A stretch of DNA of 64,000 nucleotides from contig AP018172.1 of the NCBI GenBank assembly GCA_002368175.1, positions 5,955,001-6,019,000 on the forward strand. Reading direction: 5' to 3'. Each line of letters opens with the position of its first letter. Positions within the stretch are counted from its first letter, which is position 1. The position numbers were made by a program, and so were the translations under genes. Below, in pieces: positions 17,661 through 26,148 of the stretch. The DNA comes from Calothrix sp. NIES-2098 (GTDB lineage: Bacteria; Cyanobacteriota; Cyanobacteriia; Cyanobacteriales; Nostocaceae). The notes under the pieces are model-generated. The model did no database searches, had not been told where the DNA came from, and was given only the letters and a program-made list of their open reading frames with translations.

Positions 17661-18683
17661 ATGCTGACTTACACTAATCCAGTTTATGAAGACTATTTTG
17701 CCGATCCGTTTGTATGGGAATACGAAGGTGTATACTATGCGATCGGAACTGGCCCGGCAGAAGCGGAAGGAATGGTAGACGAAGTAGCTCCGGTGGTAGG
17801 GGTTGATTCTACTAAATTGCGTGTGTTTCCGCTGTTACGCTCCTTCGATTTGGTGAATTGGCATTTTGTTGATAACGCACTATTGCGACCAGACCCCGCC
17901 CTTGGTGATAATTTTTGGGCACCTGAAGTTGCTTATTGCGATCGCCAGTTTTATCTCTACTACTCTGTGGGACATGAGGATAAAAATCATCAATTGCGCG
18001 TAGCTGTCAGCGATCATCCTGTGGGGCCATATCAGGATACTGGCAAGCCTTTAGTAGATCCTCAATCTTGCCCCTTTGCGATCGATCCTCACCCATTCCG
18101 CGATGACGATGGACAGTGGTATCTATTTCACGCCCGTGATTTTCTCGATACAGAAGGCGGTGTACGTGCAGGGACGGCGCTGGTTGTAGACCGACTTCAA
18201 GAGATGACAAAGCTTGCTGGTGATGAGAAAGTCGTATTACGCGCGCGTTCTGACTGGCAACGGTTTTTAGCCAATCGTTTGATGTATGGCGAAATATTTG
18301 ATTGGCATACTTTGGAAGGCCCCTGTGTTCGCAAACATGAAGGTCGATACTACTGCTTTTATAGTGGTGGGCGCTGGGAAACTGAAAATTATGGTGTCGA
18401 TTATGGAGTTGCTGACAATGTTATGGGGCCTTACTCAGATGCAGGTAACGAAACAGGGCCAAGGGTGCTGCGGTCTGTACCAGGTCATGTTATGGGGCCT
18501 GGACACAACTCAATTGTGTTTGCCCCGGATGATAAAATTGAATACATTGTCTACCATGCTTGGCCAAAAAATATGGCAGCACGGCAAATGTACTTAGACA
18601 AACTCATCTGGACACCAGATGGGCCGAGTTGCGAAGGCCCCACCTGGACACTACAAACTCTCGACGCAGGAAAATCAGAATAA
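17661..18683 (+). CDS. Glycoside hydrolase family 43-like protein
   Basis: 340 residues with the GH43 five-bladed beta-propeller pattern. The three family catalytic carboxylates are recognisable: Asp15 (YFADPFVW, base), Asp142 (FAIDPHPF, pKa modulator) and Glu219 (HTLEGPCV, acid). Late motifs (GPGHNSIVF, YHAW) match the arabinanase/xylosidase group. There is no signal peptide, so it would act in the cytosol on short oligosaccharides or glycosides, probably pentose-containing. An open frame in a photosynthetic bacterium next to a PhyH oxygenase suggests a small accessory pathway; this is inference. Confidence 0.85.
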   Translation: MLTYTNPVYEDYFADPFVWEYEGVYYAIGTGPAEAEGMVDEVAPVVGVDSTKLRVFPLLRSFDLVNWHFVDNALLRPDPALGDNFWAPEVAYCDRQFYLYYSVGHEDKNHQLRVAVSDHPVGPYQDTGKPLVDPQSCPFAIDPHPFRDDDGQWYLFHARDFLDTEGGVRAGTALVVDRLQEMTKLAGDEKVVLRARSDWQRFLANRLMYGEIFDWHTLEGPCVRKHEGRYYCFYSGGRWETENYGVDYGVADNVMGPYSDAGNETGPRVLRSVPGHVMGPGHNSIVFAPDDKIEYIVYHAWPKNMAARQMYLDKLIWTPDGPSCEGPTWTLQTLDAGKSE

Positions 18684-18732
18684 TTGAACTATGTGCGATC
18701 GCCCAAGCCATTGGCAAAGCCATCGCTATTTA

Positions 18733-19056
18733 CTATTTCTCTTTCCGATCCAAACGCGCTTTCAGATCTTCTGCAAAGTCTTCATATCGTCTCAGAGGAG
18801 TCACTTCTACTTGAACGTGCTGACCATGTTTTTGCATGATGGGTAAATCTAATAAAATTTGATCCAGCACATCAAGATTTGGAACATTAACAATAGCAAT
18901 TACACGTCGAATACCAACACATTTCCATAAGTCTACAACTACCCCTGCTTCTTTTGCTTTGAGGGCGGCATCCGCTTCTTCTGCCCAGATTGCAAAAAGT
19001 TCTGCCTGAGAGATTTCATGAGGATACTCTACATGAAAATCTAAGTGATATAGCAT
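18733..19056 (-). CDS. Muconolactone delta-isomerase-like (MIase) small protein
   Basis: 107 residues with the ferredoxin-like fold of the muconolactone isomerase family (MLYHLDFHVEYP start, WAEEADAALKAKEAG helix, DLWKCVGIRRVIAI strand, LPIMQKHGQHVQVEVTPLRR end). True CatC works in the beta-ketoadipate pathway, but no other genes of that pathway are here, and stand-alone homologues are common in cyanobacteria, so the substrate is unknown. Convergent with the GH43 gene, 49 bp apart. Confidence 0.8.
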   Translation of the reverse strand: MLYHLDFHVEYPHEISQAELFAIWAEEADAALKAKEAGVVVDLWKCVGIRRVIAIVNVPNLDVLDQILLDLPIMQKHGQHVQVEVTPLRRYEDFAEDLKARLDRKEK

Positions 19057-19109
19057 AATTAGCTTCCTAAATTAACCAGTAGATATACTACCTCAGGAAG
19101 AGTTTTTAT

Positions 19110-19436
19110 TTAAGGGTATTGAAAATGTTCAATTATGCTACCCTTTTGTCTTTGGGTCAGAAGCGTACATTGTTTAATTTGTAAATTTTCCGAAACAATG
19201 CATTTTACTCCACAATTCCAGTAAGCCAGACATTGATCCCAATCTAGAATTACCCAAATTTCCCACAAGCCATTTGCTAGTTTTTGCGAATTTATCCCAA
19301 AGTACTCTCCTTTGAGATACTTTTCTGTTGGAATACCTAATGCTGTTAATTGAGTTACACAAGCATGAAATAATTTTTCTTTATCCATTAGTGGAACGCA
19401 AAACTTATGAGAACCTAAAGTTTGTACAGCACTCAA
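19110..19436 (-). CDS. Hypothetical protein
   Basis: Up to 108 residues from a TTG at 19436; an ATG at 19388 (Met17, MDKEKLFHACVTQL) is an equally good start and would give 92 residues. No recognised domain. It has a mixed alpha/beta pattern with WEIWVILDWDQCLAYWNCGVK, which is rich in Trp and Cys, and no membrane segment or signal peptide. It lies 53 bp upstream of the muconolactone-isomerase-like gene on the same strand and may share its transcript. Confidence 0.5.
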   Translation of the reverse strand: MSAVQTLGSHKFCVPLMDKEKLFHACVTQLTALGIPTEKYLKGEYFGINSQKLANGLWEIWVILDWDQCLAYWNCGVKCIVSENLQIKQCTLLTQRQKGSIIEHFQYP

Positions 19437-19995
19437 GGTTGTTGAATAGTAAAACCCATTATATTCAACTTTGATCGGGAATAAAAAAATTAGAAGATTA
19501 TACAGTATTGTTTCAAGTTTAATACTTACGAGCGCTGTTTTATAGGACTTTAAAAAATTAATCTGATTAAAACAGATAAATTATGATTTCTCTAATTAAA
19601 GTAAATAATAATTATGGCAAATTTTTTCTCTAGCAATTTTATTTCCCAACTTACAAACTATGATTAGTACTGACTTTTACAGCCTAGATACTGATATGAT
19701 TTCTTGAGTGAGCTATGACTAAAATTAATCAACTACAGATATCATCTATTAACTTTATAAATTATAGCAACTTGCTGGATAGTCAACTTATTTATTAATA
19801 ATTTAAATGATGAGATTGCTGGCTGTTGGCGATCGCAACTTGAATATATGTGGTCTAATCTATGGGCGGGTAATGATATTCTCCCGCTAAACCTGGCATA
19901 GCGGGAGATTGCCAAACCTCAATCAAGCGGTTTCTGTATTTTCCTCAACGGGAAGCTAATCCCCAGTAACCAATAGTATTAGCTTTCTGGCGTAG
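19437..19995. other. 559-bp AT-rich gap
   Basis: No open frame with codon pattern is supported. The right part holds a 10-bp inverted repeat at 19880-19908 near the 3' end of the minus-strand oxidoreductase gene. The left part is probably the promoter region of the hypothetical gene ending at 19110. Confidence 0.45.
19880..19908 (-). terminator. Candidate terminator hairpin of the oxidoreductase gene
   Basis: A perfect 10-bp stem, TCTCCCGCTA (19880-19889) with its reverse complement at 19899-19908 and a 9-nt loop, about 88 bp past the stop at 19996 on the minus strand. No U-run follows, so it may instead be a repeat element. Confidence 0.4.
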
Positions 19996-21546
19996 TCAGG
20001 CTCTAACAGTTGTTTTTGAGACTTTAGTCTGGCTGCGAATCGATTTTCCTGTAATCCTTTCAACCACATCCATCCCATTGCCAATTACACCCGGTACGCT
20101 GGGAGAGCCTGCACAAGCTCCGACTAAGAAAAGATTAGGCAGTTCAGTATGGTATCCCAGGCGATTTAAGCCAATATATTGCGGAGATAATTTGGCACCA
20201 TAAGCATTACCCTGTGGCTGACCCAGATAATATTCACTGGTGGTAGGAGTACCATAGATCTTCATCCGGATATAGGCATTGATATCAGGAATCAAATCTT
20301 GCACGCTAACCATAATTTGCTGATAAACTTCCCGTTTTTTGAGCTTGTAAGCTTCGGAATTGGTTTCGTACAGATGTTTGAACGGTTCATAAGGACAAAC
20401 TGTGGCAATTTCTAGAACATGGTTGCCGTTCGGAGCCATTCCTGGCGCGTTGGATTTCATCGTGGGACAAGATAGGAAAATCCAGGGACGATCCAGATTG
20501 CCTGCTAACTGTTGTTGATAGGCTTGGTTGAGATCGCTGTTAGGGTAGTACCAGAGATTCCAATTCCCAATGCCGTATTTTGTCGGATCGAAGGTGTGAT
20601 GCAAACCCAAGTAGATATTGAAGGCACTAGCTGAGTATTCATAATTGGTAAGACGTTGCGCTTCTTGTTTGCTTACAGCATGAGGATTTTGCATCAACTG
20701 AACGGTGAGTTTAGGATCGAGGTCACTAATATAAGCTTGAATTGCTTGATACTTTTTACCGCCAGCCGTTACACTTTGCACTTTGCGATCGCTCACTTCA
20801 ATGTGTTCGACTGGAGTGGAGTATTGTACTATCCCCCCTCCTGATGTAATTGCTGCAACAATCGTGTCAACCAAGTGCTTGAAGTGATGTTTTGGATAGT
20901 AAGCTCCTGCTGCATAAGCCCCAACCAGAGCTGCATGAGTCAACAGAGCAACTTCGTTTGGCGGTAGCCCATAATCACCGCTTTGACCTGCTAGTAATGC
21001 TTGTAGCTTCGGCGATAGACCAAGGCGATCGTAAAGGTTCTGTAATGTCCAGGTGCGCTTTGAAAATATATTCCAGTATCTAGGAAGCTGCACCCAATCT
21101 GACCACTTGGGATCGATCCAGCGTTCTAAGCGACCTAGTTCTTGATTGAGTTGCGCAATTTCATCGCAGTAGCGGTTAATCGCCACAGCTTCCTCTGGAA
21201 AAGTTGAGAGCAAGCGAGTACGCAGATTTTCCCAACCCAAAGGAATCTTAAAATCAACATCTGCTAGAACTATGCGATCTATGCAGTCAGGGTCTAGGGA
21301 GTTAAATGGAACATCCTGCTCAATGTAATTGAGAAACTGAGCAATTGTCTGACCTTCACCACATCCAGCAATGTAATGCACATCAGCACAGAAGCTGTAT
21401 TCACCATAATCAAAGGTGTGACAGCATCCACCAGGCAAGTAGTGTTTTTCTAAAACCGCAACCCGATATCCTTGCCGTGTAAGGCAAGCAGCCGCTGAAA
21501 GTCCACCTAATCCTGCTCCTAAAATCACATAATCAAAACTTTCCAT
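19996..21546 (-). CDS. FAD-dependent oxidoreductase, carotenoid isomerase/retinol saturase-like
   Basis: 516 residues from the ATG at 21546. That start has a strong AGGAGG 7 nt upstream; a longer frame (14 more residues, from 21588) lacks one. The N-terminal Rossmann motif YVILGAGLGGLSAAACL binds FAD, followed by LEKHYLPGGCCHTFDYG. The C-terminus has GACAGSPSVPGVIGNGMDVV, the FAD-closing motif of the phytoene-desaturase/CrtISO/retinol-saturase superfamily. It resembles CrtH and CrtO but cannot be placed exactly, so carotenoid isomerisation or desaturation is a family-level assignment. Single gene. Confidence 0.85.
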   Translation of the reverse strand: MESFDYVILGAGLGGLSAAACLTRQGYRVAVLEKHYLPGGCCHTFDYGEYSFCADVHYIAGCGEGQTIAQFLNYIEQDVPFNSLDPDCIDRIVLADVDFKIPLGWENLRTRLLSTFPEEAVAINRYCDEIAQLNQELGRLERWIDPKWSDWVQLPRYWNIFSKRTWTLQNLYDRLGLSPKLQALLAGQSGDYGLPPNEVALLTHAALVGAYAAGAYYPKHHFKHLVDTIVAAITSGGGIVQYSTPVEHIEVSDRKVQSVTAGGKKYQAIQAYISDLDPKLTVQLMQNPHAVSKQEAQRLTNYEYSASAFNIYLGLHHTFDPTKYGIGNWNLWYYPNSDLNQAYQQQLAGNLDRPWIFLSCPTMKSNAPGMAPNGNHVLEIATVCPYEPFKHLYETNSEAYKLKKREVYQQIMVSVQDLIPDINAYIRMKIYGTPTTSEYYLGQPQGNAYGAKLSPQYIGLNRLGYHTELPNLFLVGACAGSPSVPGVIGNGMDVVERITGKSIRSQTKVSKTTVRA

Positions 21547-21779
21547 ACTAGCCTCCTTTGTGGCGATCGCCACAATTCCAGCAATCAATGCGAAAAGTTT
21601 GGTAGGGCGGGCACGGTTGAAATTGAGGAAGGACTAAACAGTCGGTACTGCGATGCGCATACCCACCTTACACCTTGATTTTATTGGGGCTGGGGTGGGA
21701 TATTGACATTTCTGTCACAAACTTTCAAGTTGAGGTCAAAAGAATTAGATAATGGATGCCAAATTAAACTTGATAGAAC

Positions 21780-22148
21780 ATGACACACAATGGCTCGGAA
21801 CCACATAAAAGATTAGATCGGCTGGAAGCTATGCTGACTACTCATGCCCAAATGCTGAATCAGTTAGCTCCGCTATTGACACAAGTAGCACAAATTGCAA
21901 CCAGCACTTCTGAAACCGCAACTCGCCATGATGAAGTGCTGGTTCGGCTGGAAGAACAAATTCGCCAAAACGCCATACAACAAGCTACTAATACTCAGGC
22001 GATCGCCCAGCTAACTGAAGATGTAGCTAGCCTCACCGAAGTAGTTATGCAATCAATTGAGAATTTAGAAGCCGATCGCGAAGCTTTTCGAGAAGAAATT
22101 CGCCGCATCTGGGAATATCTTCTTAGGTCAAATAATGGTAGTTCTTAG
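21780..22148 (+). CDS. Small coiled-coil protein
   Basis: 122 residues, nearly all helical with heptads (LDRLEAMLTTHAQMLNQL, IAQLTEDVASLTEVVMQSI) and rich in Gln, Thr and Glu. Cyanobacteria carry many such short coiled-coil proteins of unknown role. No signal peptide. The ATG at 21780 follows an AT-rich region without a clear Shine-Dalgarno. No operon partner; the divergent oxidoreductase is 233 bp away. Confidence 0.65.
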   Translation: MTHNGSEPHKRLDRLEAMLTTHAQMLNQLAPLLTQVAQIATSTSETATRHDEVLVRLEEQIRQNAIQQATNTQAIAQLTEDVASLTEVVMQSIENLEADREAFREEIRRIWEYLLRSNNGSS

Positions 22149-22745
22149 GCTCACATTTTTTATCAGAGTTACTGTGCTATTGATTTATAGTATTTATGTA
22201 AAAAAAGTTGATTTTAAATTAAGTAAAACTCTTATTTAGCATAAATCAGCAAGTTAAAAATTTGGCTTTTGATGTCAATTTTTAAACTGCCTAAGTGATT
22301 TGGCAGGCAGATTTAGTCGTTTTTTAAACAACTTTAGATTTCCTCAAGCAGCAATAAGGTTTTTTCTCTACACACCTTGCTAGACCGATGATAATATGCG
22401 ATACTTTGTAAATTAAATATAAAATACTGTATGTTTATCGTCTTACAGTATTTTATAGTATAATGCTTATACAACTACTATCGTTAATTCCAACTTACAA
22501 GGATAAATGCTAGCTTTTAAAAGCTATATAGGTAGTTTTTGTAGAGTTAGATACAGACCAATGGCATTTACCTACATCTAATTGTGAGGCACGCTAAAAC
22601 AGAAGTATGATTCAATTCTGAATAAATCTGCCTAATATGTATTGATTTATTAAGAGAAATTGTTAGCAATGAATTATGTTATCTCATGGCATCCTCAGGA
22701 GAAAACTGTACATATATCCTAGTGAATTTTGAGAGACACTAAGCA
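22149..22745. other. 597-bp gap with a long palindrome
   Basis: No gene supported. It has a weak CTGCC/GGCAG stem near 22290-22312 followed by a T-run (possible terminator of the coiled-coil gene), and a perfect 14-bp inverted repeat at 22418-22457. The rest is AT-rich. Confidence 0.45.
22418..22457. promoter_or_regulatory. 14-bp inverted repeat upstream of a carbonic-anhydrase-like gene
   Basis: TATAAAATACTGTA (22418-22431) and its exact reverse complement (22444-22457) flank a 12-nt spacer. The right arm runs into a TATAGTATAAT stretch that could serve as a -10 element. It is about 290 bp upstream of the next ATG. Operator, cruciform or small mobile-repeat remnant are all possible. Confidence 0.45.
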
Positions 22746-23345
22746 ATGTTGCACCAACAAATTGACGATAAATTATCAGAAAGAAAAGCATGGGCATTGC
22801 GACGACAGTTAGGAATACCCAACAATAAACGTTTATGGGTATTAGCTTGTATGGATGAACGATTACCTATAGAAAAAGCCTTAGGAATTAGTGAAGGGGA
22901 TGCGCATATTTTCCGTAATGCTGGGGGTTTAGTTACAGACGATGCAATTCGTTCAGCGATGTTAACTACCCAGTTTTTTGGTACACAAGAAATCATTGTG
23001 ATTAATCATACTGAGTGCGGTATGATGACGGCTTCAGGTGACTTTTTAAGCGAGGTATTGCGTAACAAAGGAATTGATACAGATCGAGTTGCTATCGATC
23101 CTGCACTACCAGATTTGAAATTACCAAAAGGTGTTTTTTCTAAGTGGATTAAAACGTTTACTGATGTAGATAAAATTTGTGTTCAACAAGTAGAATTGCT
23201 GCGTAACTCTCCGTTGATTCCTCAAGATGTAGTAATTCACGGCTACATCTGGGAAGTGGAAAGTCAGAGTTTGCGCCGTCCATACGAAAGTCTGAGCCAG
23301 AAAGTCAATACATCTGAAGCTATGGGAACTCAAACTAATCAATAA
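22746..23345 (+). CDS. Beta-carbonic anhydrase homologue, clade-D-like (possible COS hydrolase type)
   Basis: 199 residues with the zinc ligands and dyad of the beta class: Cys35-x-Asp37-x-Arg39 (ACMDERL) and His88-x-x-Cys91 (NHTECG). The short form, the CMDxR rather than CSDSR motif and GDAHIFRNAGGLV fit the clade that includes carbonyl sulfide hydrolase and mycobacterial Rv1284-type enzymes. Substrate, CO2 or COS, cannot be decided from sequence. It differs clearly from the larger beta-CA at 59261. The last 20 residues (after SQSLRRPY) are low-complexity. Confidence 0.82.
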   Translation: MLHQQIDDKLSERKAWALRRQLGIPNNKRLWVLACMDERLPIEKALGISEGDAHIFRNAGGLVTDDAIRSAMLTTQFFGTQEIIVINHTECGMMTASGDFLSEVLRNKGIDTDRVAIDPALPDLKLPKGVFSKWIKTFTDVDKICVQQVELLRNSPLIPQDVVIHGYIWEVESQSLRRPYESLSQKVNTSEAMGTQTNQ

Positions 23346-23840
23346 ACGGCATCAGTTGTAGAGACAGGTATTCTAATTGAATGATTCATATTTGGCATAT
23401 TTCTATATCCAGCATTGGCATCAGCAAATTCAATAATTAAGTTTATACCTCCGTTCCTTTGTGGCAGGTGGATATTACCATTCATCTGCTACCTTTCTCA
23501 AAAATTATTAGGTTAAACCATATACTACATTTTTTGTATGAATTCAATCGTGCTTAAGAAAAAGACTTTTATCAGATTATAAATATGCCAACTTTATCCT
23601 CACTTCTGCTTGTAGTAGATAGAAAATATCTATCTACTACTTTCTTAATTCATAGAGGAATCATGTTTGATTTATGAAACACCCTAAACTTAAGATTAAA
23701 GTGTACGGAATTTTTTCAAGAATCGAACCGGATTTCTATATCAGAAGAGAATGATGAAAATAAGGAATAGCAAGCGGTGGTTATAGTTTTAGCATAATAG
23801 TAAGTAACAATACGCTATAGTTCTTGCAGGAGGAGCATTT
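23346..23840. other. 495-bp gap before mtnD
   Basis: No gene supported. It contains a 12-bp hairpin followed by a T-rich stretch (23612-23650). The last 20 bases include GCAGGAGGAGC, a strong Shine-Dalgarno for mtnD. The promoter of the mtn operon should lie at about 23650-23820. Confidence 0.45.
23612..23650 (+). terminator. Hairpin with T-rich tail
   Basis: A perfect 12-bp stem, GTAGTAGATAGA (23612-23623) with its reverse complement at 23629-23640, a 5-nt loop and then TTTCTTAATT. It is a plausible rho-independent terminator for the gene ending at 23345, though 267 bp away and with an AT-rich stem. Confidence 0.45.
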
Positions 23841-24392
23841 ATGGCAATTCTACGACTAGAAAATGGCATATTGCACAAGGATTTAGAAGATATTACGCGA
23901 GAATTGGCATCTTTGAATGTTCAACTCAATCGGTGGAATGTGGGAAGCGATCGCCAATTCCACGATCTATTAGCAAAAGATAGCCTCAACGAAGCAGAAA
24001 AAGAACAAGTACTCCAAGCTTTAGATGGATATTTTGAGCAGCTGCAACAAACAGCAGGTTATCAATCCCGCGATCTCATTGTCCTACACCCAGGAATTCC
24101 CAATTTAGATGAGTTACTCGCAAAGTTTGCAAAAATCCACACCCATGCAGACGATGAAGTCCGCTACATCATTGACGGCGAAGCAGTTTTTGGCTTTGTG
24201 CGTCCCGATGGTAGCCAAGTAGAACTGACAGTACAGCCACAAGAGTACATCAACGTTCCAGCCAAAACCGAACACTGGTTTCATCTAACTCCATTACGGC
24301 GAGTGAAAGCAGTACGCTATTTTATTACTACTGAAGGCTGGGTTCCTGAATACACAGCCAGAGAAATTCGCATTCCGCAAGCTGTAGGTTGA
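23841..24392 (+). CDS. mtnD: Acireductone dioxygenase (methionine salvage)
   Basis: 183-residue cupin. Metal ligands His100, His102 and Glu106 lie in IHTHADDEVRY and His145 in TEHWFHL, the arrangement of acireductone dioxygenases. It converts acireductone plus O2 to 4-methylthio-2-oxobutanoate and formate with Fe (or to an off-pathway product with Ni). Start ATG with AGGAGGAGC 6-12 nt upstream. First gene of mtnD-mtnX-mtnB, with 18 bp to mtnX. Confidence 0.95.
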   Translation: MAILRLENGILHKDLEDITRELASLNVQLNRWNVGSDRQFHDLLAKDSLNEAEKEQVLQALDGYFEQLQQTAGYQSRDLIVLHPGIPNLDELLAKFAKIHTHADDEVRYIIDGEAVFGFVRPDGSQVELTVQPQEYINVPAKTEHWFHLTPLRRVKAVRYFITTEGWVPEYTAREIRIPQAVG

Positions 24393-24410
24393 AAAATTGG
24401 GAGAATAGAC

Positions 24411-25040
24411 TTGAGGCGAATTGTTTTTTGTGACTTTGACGGCACGATAACAGTAGAAGAAACCTTTGTTGCAGTTCTAAAAAAGTTTGCACCAGAACTG
24501 TCAGCAAAATTACTTCCGGAAATGTACGCACGAAAGATAACACTGCGTCAGGGAGTCCGGCAAATTCTCGAATCAATTCCCGCTTCACGCTATAACGAAA
24601 TCTTGGAATTTACTCAAATCCAGCCGATCCGCCCAGGATTTGTGGAACTGCTAGACTTTCTAGAGTTTCAGGGAGTACCTTTAGTTGTAATTTCTGGCGG
24701 GTTGCGCGGAATGGTGGAAATAGTCCTAGATAGCCTAGTGCAACGAGTCCATGCTATCCATGCTGTAGATGTAGATACTAATGGTTCTCACTTAAAAGTT
24801 TGTTCTGAATATGAGGGAGGTACAGAACTGATTGCCAAAGTAAAAGTCATGTCAAAGTATCCAGCCTACCAGAAGATTGCTATCGGTGATTCGCTGACCG
24901 ATCTAAATATGGCACTTCAAGCGAATCTAGTGTTTGCACGCGATCGCCTAGCCGAGTATTTAGATGAGCAAAAAAAACCCTACATTCGCTGGGATAACTT
25001 CTGGCAAATACGCGATTATCTAGTGAAATTGTGGAAATAA
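24411..25040 (+). CDS. mtnX: HAD-family 2-hydroxy-3-keto-5-methylthiopentenyl-1-phosphate phosphatase
   Basis: 209 residues; TTG start with GGGAG 7 nt upstream and no better in-frame start. The HAD nucleophile motif FCDFDGTIT gives Asp8 and Asp10, motif II is VVISGG, and motif IV is AIGDSLTDLNMA. MtnX removes phosphate from the enol intermediate to give acireductone, the substrate of MtnD. Its position between mtnD and mtnB supports the assignment. Gaps of 18 and 10 bp indicate one operon. Confidence 0.92.
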   Translation: MRRIVFCDFDGTITVEETFVAVLKKFAPELSAKLLPEMYARKITLRQGVRQILESIPASRYNEILEFTQIQPIRPGFVELLDFLEFQGVPLVVISGGLRGMVEIVLDSLVQRVHAIHAVDVDTNGSHLKVCSEYEGGTELIAKVKVMSKYPAYQKIAIGDSLTDLNMALQANLVFARDRLAEYLDEQKKPYIRWDNFWQIRDYLVKLWK

Positions 25041-25050
25041 ATCTCATCCT

Positions 25051-25677
25051 ATGACCAGCCCAATCCTCACTGATTCTCGCGTTGAACTTATCAATACCGC
25101 CCGCAGTTTTTACCAGCAAGGTTGGATGGTGGGAACAGCAGGAAATCTTTCTATCCGTCAACCCGATGGTAGCTTCTGGATTACAGCTAGCGGTCGTTCC
25201 AAAGGAGAATTATTACCCAGTGATTTTGTTCGTGTTTATCCCAATGGCAGCATAGAAGAATCATCAACTAACTTAAAACCTTCTGCTGAAACAGCGATTC
25301 ACCAAATACTTTATACTCTCTTCCCAAAAACACAAGCCTGTTATCATATCCACTCGATTGAATCTAACTTGGTTTCTCACTTTATAAAAGAAGATTACCT
25401 GCCTTTACCACCTTTAGAAATGCTCAAAGGTTTAGGAGTCTACGAAGAAAATCCTTATTGTGTAATTCCCATCTTCCCCAATTATTTGCAAGTTCCTCGT
25501 ATTGCAGCTGAAATTCAACAGCGCTTCACCACCACTCCTCCCCAAATCCCAGCCCTCCTCATCCGCGATCATGGTGTTACAGTTTGGGCATCTTCCCCCA
25601 CAGTTGCCCGTAATTATATTGAGTTAGTAGAATACATCTTTCGCTATATGGTTGCTGCCCGTAGTCTGGGGGCTTAG
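25051..25677 (+). CDS. mtnB: Methylthioribulose-1-phosphate dehydratase
   Basis: 208-residue class II aldolase-fold protein. It has N-terminal GTAGNLSIR, the metal-binding HIHSIESNLVSH pair and a distal IRDHGVTVWA His. It dehydrates methylthioribulose-1-phosphate to the diketone used by the following enolase step. Third gene of the mtn operon, 10 bp after mtnX. The enolase (MtnW) that MtnX normally needs is not in the window, nor are mtnA or mtnP. Confidence 0.93.
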   Translation: MTSPILTDSRVELINTARSFYQQGWMVGTAGNLSIRQPDGSFWITASGRSKGELLPSDFVRVYPNGSIEESSTNLKPSAETAIHQILYTLFPKTQACYHIHSIESNLVSHFIKEDYLPLPPLEMLKGLGVYEENPYCVIPIFPNYLQVPRIAAEIQQRFTTTPPQIPALLIRDHGVTVWASSPTVARNYIELVEYIFRYMVAARSLGA

Positions 25678-25739
25678 GGAGTGTGGGGAGTGTGGGGAGA
25701 AATAATTAATTGACTCTTGACTCTTGACTTTGAACTTAT
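25678..25739 (+). repeat. Intra-operon spacer repeat
   Basis: The segment between mtnB and the monooxygenase contains GGGAGTGTGGGGAG in tandem, then TTGACTCTTGACTCTTGACT. A closely related segment lies at 38507-38577 between rcpA and the following kinase. It is a dispersed cyanobacterial spacer repeat, with no coding signal. Confidence 0.5.
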
Positions 25740-25745
25740 TTACCA

Positions 25746-26045
25746 ATGACTAACCAAACTATTCGCGTTGTTGCCCGTGTGATTGCTTTACCCGATAAAG
25801 TAGAAGCACTCAAAGCAGTTCTGTTGGAATTAATTGAGCCAACTCGACAAGAAGCAGGCGTTATCAAGTATGAACTCTTACAAAACCAACACGATCCTAC
25901 AGATTTTACTTTCGTAGAAGAATGGACTTCTAACGAAGCTTTGAATACTCATCTAGACTCACCCCATCTACAAGAAGCAGCTGCAAAATTAGAAGGGTTG
26001 GTGGCTGCTGCACCCGACATCCGCCGCTACTATATTGTGGCTTAA
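25746..26045 (+). CDS. Antibiotic-biosynthesis-monooxygenase (ABM) domain protein
   Basis: 99 residues forming a single ABM ferredoxin-like fold (IRVVARVIALPDKVEALK, GVIKYELLQNQHDP, FTFVEEWTSNEAL, HLDSPHLQEAA). The YgiN-like quinol monooxygenase group is closest in pattern. It has no metal or cofactor motif; these cofactorless proteins oxidise quinols or detoxify reactive aldehydes. It follows mtnB by 68 bp with a repeat between, so it may be a fourth gene of the mtn transcript, but a metabolic link is not evident. Confidence 0.82.
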   Translation: MTNQTIRVVARVIALPDKVEALKAVLLELIEPTRQEAGVIKYELLQNQHDPTDFTFVEEWTSNEALNTHLDSPHLQEAAAKLEGLVAAAPDIRRYYIVA

Positions 26046-26148
26046 AGCTGTTAACAGATTGAAGCGATCGCTTCCCAGTTATTTATATAGAAGGCGATCG
26101 CAAAGCTTGTCTAGCAGAAATCCACCCAGTGATTAGCAATGGCAGCGC

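Noticed and set aside
18286..18814. Plus-strand frames inside and after the GH43 gene
   Set aside because: Alternative-frame readings of a well-supported GH43 gene; the second runs into an antisense reading of the muconolactone-isomerase-like gene.
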